Shown: positions 37,612-44,612 of the stretch, piece by piece
Layout: each line of letters begins with the position of its first letter
Numbering within the stretch: the stretch's first letter is position 1
NCBI RefSeq assembly: GCF_001681715.1
Contig: NZ_LNWY01000001.1
Span: 246,362 to 310,361, forward strand
Direction of reading: 5' to 3'
Source: Tritonibacter mobilis
Lineage (GTDB): Bacteria; Pseudomonadota; Alphaproteobacteria; Rhodobacterales; Rhodobacteraceae
Length of the DNA: 64,000 nt
Position numbers and translations under genes: made by a program
Notes under the pieces: model-generated
What the model saw: only the letters and a program-made list of their open reading frames with translations
Told to the model about the DNA's origin: nothing
Databases searched by the model: none

Positions 37612-38904
37612 CTACCCAACCTCTTCGACAAAGGCATCGGGCTCCAGTTCCTGCCAGAACGAAATGATTGCGGCTGCATTCAAGGCCGAACGCCAACTGT
37701 GCTGGCGAAAATGCTCGCGATCCAAATCGCTTTCGAGACGTGATAGGAACAATCGCTTGTCCGCATCGCGTTGTGTGGGGTTTCGCCGCGAAACCAGCGT
37801 TTCAACAATATCGAGATGTTTCGCGCGTTCGCGCCGCTCAGCCGCACGCGCTTTAAATGCTGCATCCTCGGCCGCTTTTTCAGCCTCTTGTATGCTGCGC
37901 TGCGCATCTAGTTTGGCCTGTGTTTCCGGGTCGACCGGTTTGCGTGGCGAAGCTTTGCTTCCTTCTGCAGCGCTATAATCCCCCATGATGGCCGCGCGGA
38001 GGTAACCGACACTGGATTTCACCTCCCCCTGCCCTGCGACATAGTCCAGCTTTTCTTGAACATAGTCTTGCCCGTGTTCCGTAATCCACTGCCGTGCGAG
38101 ACGGTCAGACACGCCCTGCCCGCGCAGCGCTTTATAAACCGACAGATTGCGCAACCCGTCACTGTCATCGATCTGGAACATCGCCATCTGCGGGTTCTCT
38201 TTAATGAGAAAGCGGATATCGCTCACCGCGCGGCCCTTTTTGCGCGTTTGAGGCTCAATTATAATGTCAGAGCTTTTGTTCACTTCAGCCACTGCCGGTT
38301 TGATGATCTTCGCGTTCAGATGTTTGAAACTCTCATAATAGGCGGAGCCATCAACGCCCATCAGCTTGCGGAAAATATCGAGGCTCCACCATCCAGTGGA
38401 GCCTGTCCGCACAAAACGATAGCAGTTTTCATAGAGCGCTAGCCCGTGGCCAGACGTAAAGTTGCGTTGGATCTTTACGTTGATCAGCGCGTAGATCTTA
38501 GGATCATGCAGTTTCTGCGCCAAAGCAGGAGAATAGGCGTATTCGCACACTCCGTTTTTTAACTTGGCGAAACTCAGCAGTGCAGACACGCCCCACTCCT
38601 GATGACCCTGCTCATCTAGCATGTCCCACTCTGCAACCGTTTCCGCGAGCGCGCGGAGACTGGCGCGAAGACTGTCCACATCATTGGAGTTGTATCCCAC
38701 CATCATCGCAAGGGTGCGCGCATCAATCGTGTGACTGCGGGCTGAGGTCAGCGTGTCATAGGCATTCAGCAGCAACACGTTTGAAAGCTTGCGTTGCAAC
38801 AGAGTGAGTTTGCCGCTGATATGAATCGCGGCAACATTCTTCTTCACTGTTTCCCGCGTCAGAGCACCAGTCAGCCGGTCCTCATCAAAGCCATGCTCTA
38901 CCAT
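37612..38904 (-). CDS. Plasmid replication initiator, Rep_3 family
   Basis: About 430 residues from ATG 38904; the longer frame to 38961 would run through a likely operator, so it is not preferred. Tandem winged-helix sequence is visible: LTLLQRKLSNVLLLNAYDTL in domain 1, and VKIQRNFTSGHGLALYENCYRFVRTGS, DIFRKLMGV, YYESFKHLNAKIIKPAVAEVN and KKGRAVSDIRFLI in domain 2, all typical of Rep_3 initiators. A coiled, Ala/Glu/Arg-rich linker (about residues 335-370) precedes the C-terminus. It is divergent from parAB across an iteron array. A 17-bp parS-like palindrome lies within the gene at 37779-37795. Confidence 0.88.
   Translation of the reverse strand: MVEHGFDEDRLTGALTRETVKKNVAAIHISGKLTLLQRKLSNVLLLNAYDTLTSARSHTIDARTLAMMVGYNSNDVDSLRASLRALAETVAEWDMLDEQGHQEWGVSALLSFAKLKNGVCEYAYSPALAQKLHDPKIYALINVKIQRNFTSGHGLALYENCYRFVRTGSTGWWSLDIFRKLMGVDGSAYYESFKHLNAKIIKPAVAEVNKSSDIIIEPQTRKKGRAVSDIRFLIKENPQMAMFQIDDSDGLRNLSVYKALRGQGVSDRLARQWITEHGQDYVQEKLDYVAGQGEVKSSVGYLRAAIMGDYSAAEGSKASPRKPVDPETQAKLDAQRSIQEAEKAAEDAAFKARAAERRERAKHLDIVETLVSRRNPTQRDADKRLFLSRLESDLDREHFRQHSWRSALNAAAIISFWQELEPDAFVEEVG
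37779..37795. repeat. parS-like 17-bp palindrome, copy 1 (inside rep)
   Basis: GGTTTCG-CCG-CGAAACC, perfect 7-bp arms. It lies in the coding sequence of rep, where the minus strand reads LVSRRNP. Confidence 0.75.
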
Positions 38905-38943
38905 GGAATCATCTGCCTCTTTTTTTGTAGTAGACTGCCACAA

Positions 38944-38978
38944 AAGGAACCCGTACGGCAATCTCTCATGGGTTCCTT
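38944..38978. promoter_or_regulatory. Inverted repeat before rep, probable autorepression operator
   Basis: AAGGAACCC (38944-38952) and GGGTTCCTT (38970-38978) are a perfect 9-bp inverted repeat 40-74 bases upstream of the rep start. The arms resemble the iteron core (GGWACCTTT). In known Rep_3 plasmids the initiator dimer represses its own gene at such iteron-like inverted repeats while monomers bind iterons. Confidence 0.65.
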
Positions 38979-39023
38979 AGAGGTGACATGCTGAATCGGT
39001 CTTGTCGGCATCGGCCACATCTG

Positions 39024-39033
39024 AAAGGTACCC
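39024..39033 (-). repeat. Single inverted iteron core
   Basis: AAAGGTACCC, the reverse complement of the GGGTACCTTT core of iteron 3. It lies between rep and the iteron array in opposite orientation. Confidence 0.5.
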
Positions 39034-39236
39034 ATCAACGGGACCAGATTCGCTCAAGCGCGCTGAGAATCGAATCGCCCGCTCTTCCCCAATAGTCGTC
39101 AGCCTCACAGAGAGCGCCGCTCATAGCAGGCTCTAATCCGCACCTTAGGGTCTAATTTCGCCCTGATAGAGCCTCACAAAGCTGCTTAAACGGTCTACAG
39201 ATCGTTCCTGCAACGAGATCTGCTATCCTGAGAATC

Positions 39237-39324
39237 GGAACCTTTAAACCTGCGTTCTGGACCCTTTCCTCCTGTAGCTGGGTACCTTTGGACCTGTAGT
39301 TGGATACCTTTAGTCCCGCACTCG
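39237..39324 (+). repeat. Replication origin: four tandem 22-bp iterons
   Basis: Four direct repeats with an exact 22-base period start at 39237, 39259, 39281 and 39303. Shared core: GG(A/T)(A/C)CCTTT, with ACCTGYRGTTG-like second half (CCTGCGTTCT, CCTGTAGCTG, CCTGTAGTTG, CCCGCACTCG); a fifth degenerate copy follows at 39325-39346. One repeat per two helical turns is typical of iterons bound by Rep_3 proteins. An AT-rich stretch follows at 39345-39400 (TTAGTTACATAATATG, TAAATTCCTTAAACAT), a candidate unwinding region. The whole region 38905-39586 between rep and parA contains no gene. Confidence 0.8.
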
Positions 39325-39447
39325 GGTCCCCAAGAGCATTTAGTCCTTTGTTTTAGTTACATAATATGGGCGTAAAGATTCTAAATTCCTTAAACATCTA
39401 AACGCTTTGTCGTTCTCGATTTTCTGGATTTTCGAGCTAATTACAGC

Positions 39448-39464
39448 GGTTTCGTCACGAAACC
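39448..39464. repeat. parS-like 17-bp palindrome, copy 2 (upstream of parA)
   Basis: GGTTTCG-TCA-CGAAACC, perfect 7-bp arms, non-coding, 123 bases before the parA start. Confidence 0.8.
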
Positions 39465-39467
39465 GGC

Positions 39468-39477
39468 AAAGGTACCC
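39468..39477 (-). repeat. Single inverted iteron core before parA
   Basis: AAAGGTACCC, identical to the copy at 39024-39033, three bases after parS-like copy 2. With that copy it flanks the iteron array. Confidence 0.5.
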
Positions 39478-39586
39478 AGGAAAATGGAACAAAAGAGCCC
39501 TGACGGGCTATGCATCGCCAAAGATGTTCTCTATTCTCCCAGATATAACAACAATCCACATACATTCATCGAGATCGAGCAAACTC

Positions 39587-40957
39587 ATGAGCACCCCTCC
39601 ACTGCCTCCATATTTCAATCTGGACCCTGAGAAGGCCGCAGGGAAGCTGCCCAATCCAATCCAAACAACACGCTTTGCAAAAGCTGCCGCGTTGTGTGGC
39701 AAGGGGCGTGAAGATCTGGCACGGCGTGGCTACGCTCCTGATGGAGAGAAGCGACTGCGTAAGTTCTCCATATGGGAAATTACCCGCTACCTGATCCCCG
39801 TTGCGCCTCAGCATCTTCGCCGCGTCCTCAAAGCAAACCCGGATCTTCCGCAAGGCGAAGGCGATGGCGGTTCCAAGTGGTTCACACTTGAGGAGGTGCT
39901 TGCGCTTCGCCAGCATTTCGCAAGCGAAGGTATCTCAACAAAGGAATACCTGCCCTACCGTCCCAAAGGTCTGCCAGCAAAGGTCACTGCTGTTGCCAAT
40001 TTCAAAGGCGGGGTTGGAAAGACATCTACAGCGGCTCACCTTGCAATGTCTGCGGCCCTTGATGGTTACAAAGTGCTGGTTATTGATCTAGACAGCCAAG
40101 GCTCGATGACTTCGATCCTTGGCGGTCAGATTGAAGACGAGTGGTCTACCGTTTTCCCTCTCATCGCAAAAGACTACGCCAAAGCGATGGTTGAGGAAAA
40201 TGCGGTTCGCGCGGCTGCGGGGGAACCTGAATTGCCGCTTGATGAGACCTTGAATGAAGCGCTTACGGTTTCGCCGCGAAACGTCATCCAGAAAACCCAT
40301 TGGCCCAATATCGACCTGATTGGCGCACAGTTGAACCTCTACTGGGCTGAATTTCAGATCCCGGTTTGGCGAATGGGTCTCAGAAGTTGGCCTTTGTGGG
40401 ATGCGTTGAACAATTTCCTACAGGACGAAGGCATTCTGGACGACTATGACATCGTCTTCCTCGATACGCCTCCCGCACTTGGGTACCTCACGATTAATGC
40501 GCTCGCTGCAGCCGATATTCTGTTGGTTCCTCTTGGTGCATCGTTTCTTGAGTTTGACTCAACCGGGCGTTTCTTTGACATGCTCTATTCCACCTTTGCC
40601 TCCATTGAAGAAGGCGAGAATGTCGCACAAAGGGCGGCAGGGTTGCCGGAGATCAAATTTGAATGGGACGTGGTGCGCGCGCTGATCACACGGTTCGATG
40701 CTAGCCAGCAGACAGATATGGCCAACGTGATCCAAGCCTATTTCGGCGATTTCATGAATGCGTATCGCCAGGATGTCACGGCTCTTGTGGGGCAGGCAGG
40801 TGAGCAGGTGAACGGCATTTATGAGGCGGACTACCGCGACTTTAACCGCGACACCTATGTGCGTGGTCGCGAAACATTTGACCGAACGTATGCCGAGTTC
40901 AAGGAGCTGCTCATCGGTAGCTGGTGGCGAGACACCCAGATGGAAGGAGCAGAGTAA
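39587..40957 (+). CDS. parA: Partition ATPase ParA
   Basis: About 456 residues from ATG 39587. The first ~130 residues contain a helix-turn-helix-like segment (KFSIWEITRYLIPVAPQHLRRVL), as in large plasmid ParA/RepA proteins that also autoregulate. The deviant Walker A KGGVGKTS is at residues 140-147, VIDLDSQGSMT follows, and the Walker B-like DIVFLDTPPALGYLT comes later. It drives plasmid segregation together with ParB. A parS-like palindrome (one mismatch) lies within the gene at 40267-40283. parB follows after one base. Confidence 0.93.
   Translation: MSTPPLPPYFNLDPEKAAGKLPNPIQTTRFAKAAALCGKGREDLARRGYAPDGEKRLRKFSIWEITRYLIPVAPQHLRRVLKANPDLPQGEGDGGSKWFTLEEVLALRQHFASEGISTKEYLPYRPKGLPAKVTAVANFKGGVGKTSTAAHLAMSAALDGYKVLVIDLDSQGSMTSILGGQIEDEWSTVFPLIAKDYAKAMVEENAVRAAAGEPELPLDETLNEALTVSPRNVIQKTHWPNIDLIGAQLNLYWAEFQIPVWRMGLRSWPLWDALNNFLQDEGILDDYDIVFLDTPPALGYLTINALAAADILLVPLGASFLEFDSTGRFFDMLYSTFASIEEGENVAQRAAGLPEIKFEWDVVRALITRFDASQQTDMANVIQAYFGDFMNAYRQDVTALVGQAGEQVNGIYEADYRDFNRDTYVRGRETFDRTYAEFKELLIGSWWRDTQMEGAE
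40267..40283. repeat. parS-like 17-bp palindrome, copy 3 (inside parA)
   Basis: GGTTTCG-CCG-CGAAACG; only the last base departs from a perfect palindrome. It encodes VSPRN in parA, a different reading phase from the copy in parB. Confidence 0.65.
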
Positions 40958-40958
40958 A

Positions 40959-42050
40959 ATGGCGAAACGTAGACGACTAACTGCACCTGATGTCGCTGAA
41001 ATCGAAGCCTTGGATGAGGGTTTCGCGGCGAAACCGAGTGTGAATCCGTTCGAAACTGGCCAAAAAAGCGCGCCTCCGATCGCGAAAGTCTCAGCTGAAA
41101 CTGCAAAATTACGTGGTATGGCGGCGGTCACGGACCGCGTGGAACTTGCTCGCGACAAAGCAGACGCGGGCAGATGGCGCGATGCCGAAGAAGCGGGGCA
41201 GGCGGTGCGCTATATCCCGCTGTCCGAGATCGACCGCGACTATCTGCGCCGCGATCGAATGCAGGTCGATGAGGGGGAGTTGCAAGAGCTTATCACCTCC
41301 ATCAAGACAAACGGCCTGCGCAGCCCGGTTGAAGTGGTCGCTCTGGATGAAGGCGGTTACGGACTTGTTTCTGGTTTTCGCCGACTTGAGGCTTTTGCGA
41401 GGCTGAACCTCAATCGTGATGGTTTTGCTGAAATTCCAGCATTCTTGCGGCAGGGCACAGATAGCGCTGCGGCCTATGTCTCGATGATCGAAGAGAACGA
41501 GCTGCGTGCCAATCTCACACCGTATGAGCGTGGTCGGATTGCGGTTCTGGTCGCGGGGCAGGGCGTTTTTGCCTCCGTAGAAGATGCGGTTGATACGCTT
41601 TTTGCGGCGGCGTCCAAAGCGAAACGATCAAAAGTTCGCAGTTTCGCTGCGGTTCATGAGGGACTTGGTGATCTCCTCCGCTACCCCAATGCGATGTCCG
41701 AAAAAGCGGGTTTGAAAATCGCCGCGGCACTTCGATCCGGTGGTCAGGCGACTTTGCGCAAAGCGCTTGGTTCAGCGCAGCCCGATAGCGAGCGGGACGA
41801 ATGGCGCGTGGTTGAAACGGCGCTTGCTGAATTTGAGGCGACGCCCAAAGATACCTCACGCGGAGGGCGACCGCGCCAGGTCACCCGCATTAAGTCACGA
41901 CCTCTGACATCCGGGGGGGATCTGTCGGCAGAGGTCTCGCCCAAGGGCGTTCGGATCGATCTGAAGGGCGCAAATTTGGCTGAACAGGATGTCGAAAGAC
42001 TTCTGGAGGTGATTGAAGAACATCTGATGTCGAAAGTGTCGAATTCCTAA
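40959..42050 (+). CDS. parB: Partition protein ParB (CTPase/DNA clamp)
   Basis: 363 residues; ATG 40959 has AAGGAG upstream. The N-terminal domain contains REDRMQ-like DRMQVDEGELQELITSIKTNGL, RSPVEVVAL and YGLVSGFRRLEAFARL (the G-x-R-R CTP motif region). MIEENELRANLTPYERGRI and a helix-turn-helix around residues 190-240 follow. A perfect parS-like palindrome at 41019-41035 encodes GFAAKP near residue 22-26. The stop overlaps the stop of the convergent recombinase-like gene. Confidence 0.93.
   Translation: MAKRRRLTAPDVAEIEALDEGFAAKPSVNPFETGQKSAPPIAKVSAETAKLRGMAAVTDRVELARDKADAGRWRDAEEAGQAVRYIPLSEIDRDYLRRDRMQVDEGELQELITSIKTNGLRSPVEVVALDEGGYGLVSGFRRLEAFARLNLNRDGFAEIPAFLRQGTDSAAAYVSMIEENELRANLTPYERGRIAVLVAGQGVFASVEDAVDTLFAAASKAKRSKVRSFAAVHEGLGDLLRYPNAMSEKAGLKIAAALRSGGQATLRKALGSAQPDSERDEWRVVETALAEFEATPKDTSRGGRPRQVTRIKSRPLTSGGDLSAEVSPKGVRIDLKGANLAEQDVERLLEVIEEHLMSKVSNS
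41019..41035. repeat. parS-like 17-bp palindrome, copy 4 (inside parB)
   Basis: GGTTTCG-CGG-CGAAACC, perfect 7-bp arms, at the 5' end of parB where it encodes GFAAKP. Confidence 0.75.
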
Positions 42051-42961
42051 AATCCGGCAGCTTTGGTCAGGTTCACCTCGATCTGGTTGCCAGAAGATTG
42101 GTTAACAGAGATGGATAGACCTTTTTTCAATGAATGGCCGGAGAAAAGCGCAAGGCGTTCTTTCTCCGGCAGTTCTGCGCGAATGCCGGCTTTGAGGATC
42201 GTGCTTTTTACAAGACGGGGAATATGTCGGTCGTTCAGGCGCGTGCTCAATGCACGCTTGCCATCTCTCGACGTTCGCACAAACGCAGGCCCGGAGCGGA
42301 TCTTGGCAAAATGTAGCCATTGGGAGAGGGTATAAACCGGGCATGTTAAATCTGTATTTCCGCAGGCGATCTGGACTTTACGCCAGCCGGTCTTTGATTT
42401 GATCGTCAGGAGAATGCCCTCCGAGTGTAGTTCGATCCAGCCGGTTCCGCCCTCTGTGTCATTCTGATGTAAATCGAGCCCTATGAGATCGCTGCGGCCT
42501 AAGCCACCAATATAGCCCATCAGCAATATGGCACGGTCTCGCAGCCCACGCAGATCAAAGGGAAGAGTGGCGACCATCGCGCGTATCTCTTGTGGAGTGA
42601 TGGCATCCTTTGTCACCGCAGCGCATGGTTTGTTGGTGGTGATTTCGGACAGGGCGGTCGCAATCAAAGGCGAGTTCCGGTCTAGGCGAAAACCTCGCTG
42701 GTGGTAATTCCAAACGAGACCCGCAAGGCGACGTCGGACACTGGCACTGGACAAGCCAGATGCTGCCGAAATCTCCGTTAGGTAGCGCGCGATGTGATCA
42801 GGAGTTGCGGCAAGGGGAGGGGTGCCCTGCATTCGGCACCACCGCGTATAAAGAGCCCAATCGGTTGCATAGGCTTTGCGCGTATTCTCAGAGAGATCTT
42901 GCGAAAATTCAGAAGTCGAGGGCTCTTCGTTGTTGAGCTGAGAGTGGCTTTTGGGGGGCAT
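42047..42961 (-). CDS. Tyrosine-recombinase-like protein, probably inactive
   Basis: 304 residues. An N-terminal SAM-like core-binding domain (SENTRKAYATDWALYTRWC ... SASVRRRLAGL) and part of the catalytic domain are clear. The first catalytic Arg position reads GGLGRSDL, with Gly155 where family members have Arg. The H-x-x-R box reads HSLKKG (His276, Lys279). The second His/Trp box and the nucleophilic Tyr region are missing, yet the protein ends in VNLTKAAGF, which resembles the normal family C-terminus from memory. This points to an internal loss of roughly 15-20 residues. Recombination activity is unlikely; DNA binding may remain. Its TAG stop lies within the parB stop region (4-base convergent overlap). 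Confidence 0.8.
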   Translation of the reverse strand: MPPKSHSQLNNEEPSTSEFSQDLSENTRKAYATDWALYTRWCRMQGTPPLAATPDHIARYLTEISAASGLSSASVRRRLAGLVWNYHQRGFRLDRNSPLIATALSEITTNKPCAAVTKDAITPQEIRAMVATLPFDLRGLRDRAILLMGYIGGLGRSDLIGLDLHQNDTEGGTGWIELHSEGILLTIKSKTGWRKVQIACGNTDLTCPVYTLSQWLHFAKIRSGPAFVRTSRDGKRALSTRLNDRHIPRLVKSTILKAGIRAELPEKERLALFSGHSLKKGLSISVNQSSGNQIEVNLTKAAGF

Positions 42962-43010
42962 TTCACTGACCTTGATCGCTAATGCGGCTTCTACGTGATG
43001 AGTTTGCCAT

Positions 43011-43045
43011 ATTATGTCTGATAATTAAATATTATCGGACATAAT
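43011..43045. repeat. 35-bp near-perfect inverted repeat between divergent genes
   Basis: Arms ATTATGTCTGATAAT (43011-43025) and ATTATCGGACATAAT (43031-43045) match at 14 of 15 positions around TAAAT. It is AT-rich in GC-rich surroundings, between the recombinase-like gene (start 42961) and the DUF1403 gene (start 43119). It could be an operator shared by both or a recombination site. Confidence 0.6.
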
Positions 43046-43118
43046 TGAATAATACAACGAGCGGCGGTTTTCTCATCAATTATTGCGTGAAAGCGCCGTT
43101 GCGGGCTATGTTCTAACG

Positions 43119-44003
43119 ATGAACACCCTTGGCAGAGAATCTGATCCACACTTTGAGAGTTTACCTTTGTTGCCGTCTTGGGTCACTTCGACACGCGCCG
43201 AAGCCCCTGAATATGTGGCGTTTTTGTCCGGTGCGGCCTTGTCGCATCTGCATCTGGTGTTGGCAGACAATACCGTCCCCAAAACCTTGATACGGGACCG
43301 GCTGGCCCTGCGCGCGGCGGAGGTTACGGTTGGCTTCTCGGGGCGCAGCGAAACGATGAGCGACCTGCGGGACGCGCTCCATTTTCTGAGTCCGGGTGAC
43401 TTGCCCGGACCAGCAGGAGAGATTTACCAGTTATGGCGGCGATCCGTGCAGCGCCCCATTCACCCGAGTTCATTCAGCGCGCAACATGACATCTTTTCTG
43501 ACGAGCAAATCGCAAACTGGTTCACCCAGTCGGATGTTTCGCCCATTGAACGTGCTGCGAATGTACTGGAGCAGTGTTTGGATATCGCCCCGGCGAATGA
43601 AGCCTCTGCATTGATACTTGCTGAGGCGGTGCTTGCAAAAGCCCTTGGGTGGGAGCGTATCACCCCCGTGTTTACGCTTGGCCTCAAACACAGCGATCTT
43701 CGTGCATGCGGCGAAGGCCTCGTGTTGGCCTGCCATCACGCACTTCGACGCGCAATTGTTGAAATTATGCGCCATGTTTCAGACGGCACGCGCAACACAA
43801 CCCGCGTATCTGCGATTGTACCAAAGCTTCGGGCAAAAGGGGCGAAAGATGCGGTGCAGATCTTTCTGACACAGGACGCAGTTGCGCCGTCGGCGCTGCC
43901 GATGCCAGATCGTGCTGCGCGACGATTTTGCGACCGATTGGTCAGTCTTGGCGTTGTGCGTGAGCTGACCGGGCGCGATAGTTTCCGCCTCTATGGGGTC
44001 TGA
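43119..44003 (+). CDS. DUF1403-family protein
   Basis: About 294 residues; ATG 43119 is taken over the TTG at 43083. The pattern LPLLPSWVTS, YVAFLSGAALSHLHLVLADNTVP, RLALRAAEVTV, LRDALHFLSPGDLPGPAGEIYQLWRRSV is that of the DUF1403 family of rhizobial and rhodobacterial plasmids. The middle resembles a repeated helical unit (ANVLEQCLDIAPANEASALILAEAVLAKALGW), and the C-terminal ~60 residues look like a winged helix (AARRFCDRLVSLGVVRELTGRDSFRLYG). Biochemical role unknown. It is two bases upstream of a ScpB-like gene, suggesting a joint role in chromosome or plasmid organisation. Confidence 0.82.
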   Translation: MNTLGRESDPHFESLPLLPSWVTSTRAEAPEYVAFLSGAALSHLHLVLADNTVPKTLIRDRLALRAAEVTVGFSGRSETMSDLRDALHFLSPGDLPGPAGEIYQLWRRSVQRPIHPSSFSAQHDIFSDEQIANWFTQSDVSPIERAANVLEQCLDIAPANEASALILAEAVLAKALGWERITPVFTLGLKHSDLRACGEGLVLACHHALRRAIVEIMRHVSDGTRNTTRVSAIVPKLRAKGAKDAVQIFLTQDAVAPSALPMPDRAARRFCDRLVSLGVVRELTGRDSFRLYGV

Positions 44004-44005
44004 TC

Positions 44006-44602
44006 ATGCGTAAGGCCCAAACAGACCACCCGCTGGATCGAGAGCTGTTTGATGCGCCGCAGGAGGAACGCTGGCGGGAATGGCTGCGCCGGATTGAGGC
44101 AGTGTTGTTTGCCAGTGCAACTCCAGTTTCAAGAGAGGATTTGTCGCGGGTGGTGGGGCAGGGCGTGTCAGTGGAACTGCTGATCGAAGACCTGTCTGCG
44201 GATATTGAGGGGCGCTCGTTTGAGATCGCCCGCATCGCCGACGGTTGGGTTTTGCGCACCCGCGCGATCTATGCGCCCGCCATACGGGAAGCCGCAAATG
44301 TGAGCCATCAACTGCTTGATCTCAATGAGTTCGACGTGGCTGTGCTGGCAGCGGTTGCTTATCACCAGCCGGTGACAAGGGATGGGTTGAAGGATATTTT
44401 TGGCAAAGAAATCAGCCGTGATTTAATCGGGCGACTACATGATCGCGGGCTGATCGGTACGGGCCCGCGTGCTCCGCGTCGCGGCGCGCCACATACCTTC
44501 GTTACGACCGATCAGTTCCTCGTCGCGTTCGATCTGGAAACACTTCAGGATCTCCCGGATCGCGAGAGGCTGGAAGACGCAGGATTGTCGAAAGTTCAGT
44601 GA
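44006..44602 (+). CDS. ScpB-like (SMC-associated) protein
   Basis: 198 residues with two winged-helix domains of the ScpB type: RRIEAVLFASATPVSREDLSRVVG, LIEDLSADIEGRSFEIARIADGWVLRTR, then ELNEFDVAVLAAVAYHQPVTRDGLKDIFGKEIS and GRLHDRGLIGTGPRAPRRGAPHTFVTT. The last segment is the ScpB signature. In the SMC-ScpAB complex ScpB binds ScpA; no scpA or smc gene lies here. It is probably a plasmid-borne paralogue. Starts two bases after the DUF1403 gene. Confidence 0.87.
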   Translation: MRKAQTDHPLDRELFDAPQEERWREWLRRIEAVLFASATPVSREDLSRVVGQGVSVELLIEDLSADIEGRSFEIARIADGWVLRTRAIYAPAIREAANVSHQLLDLNEFDVAVLAAVAYHQPVTRDGLKDIFGKEISRDLIGRLHDRGLIGTGPRAPRRGAPHTFVTTDQFLVAFDLETLQDLPDRERLEDAGLSKVQ

Positions 44603-44612
44603 TCACACCGCG

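Noticed and set aside
39237..39346. CRISPR array
   Set aside because: The repeats are 22 bp long and tandem without spacers, and no cas genes are present; they fit iterons.
43011..43045. dif or Xer recombination site
   Set aside because: A dif site has CATAA and TTATG at the inner edges of its arms around a 6-bp centre; here they are at the outer edges, so the layout does not match.
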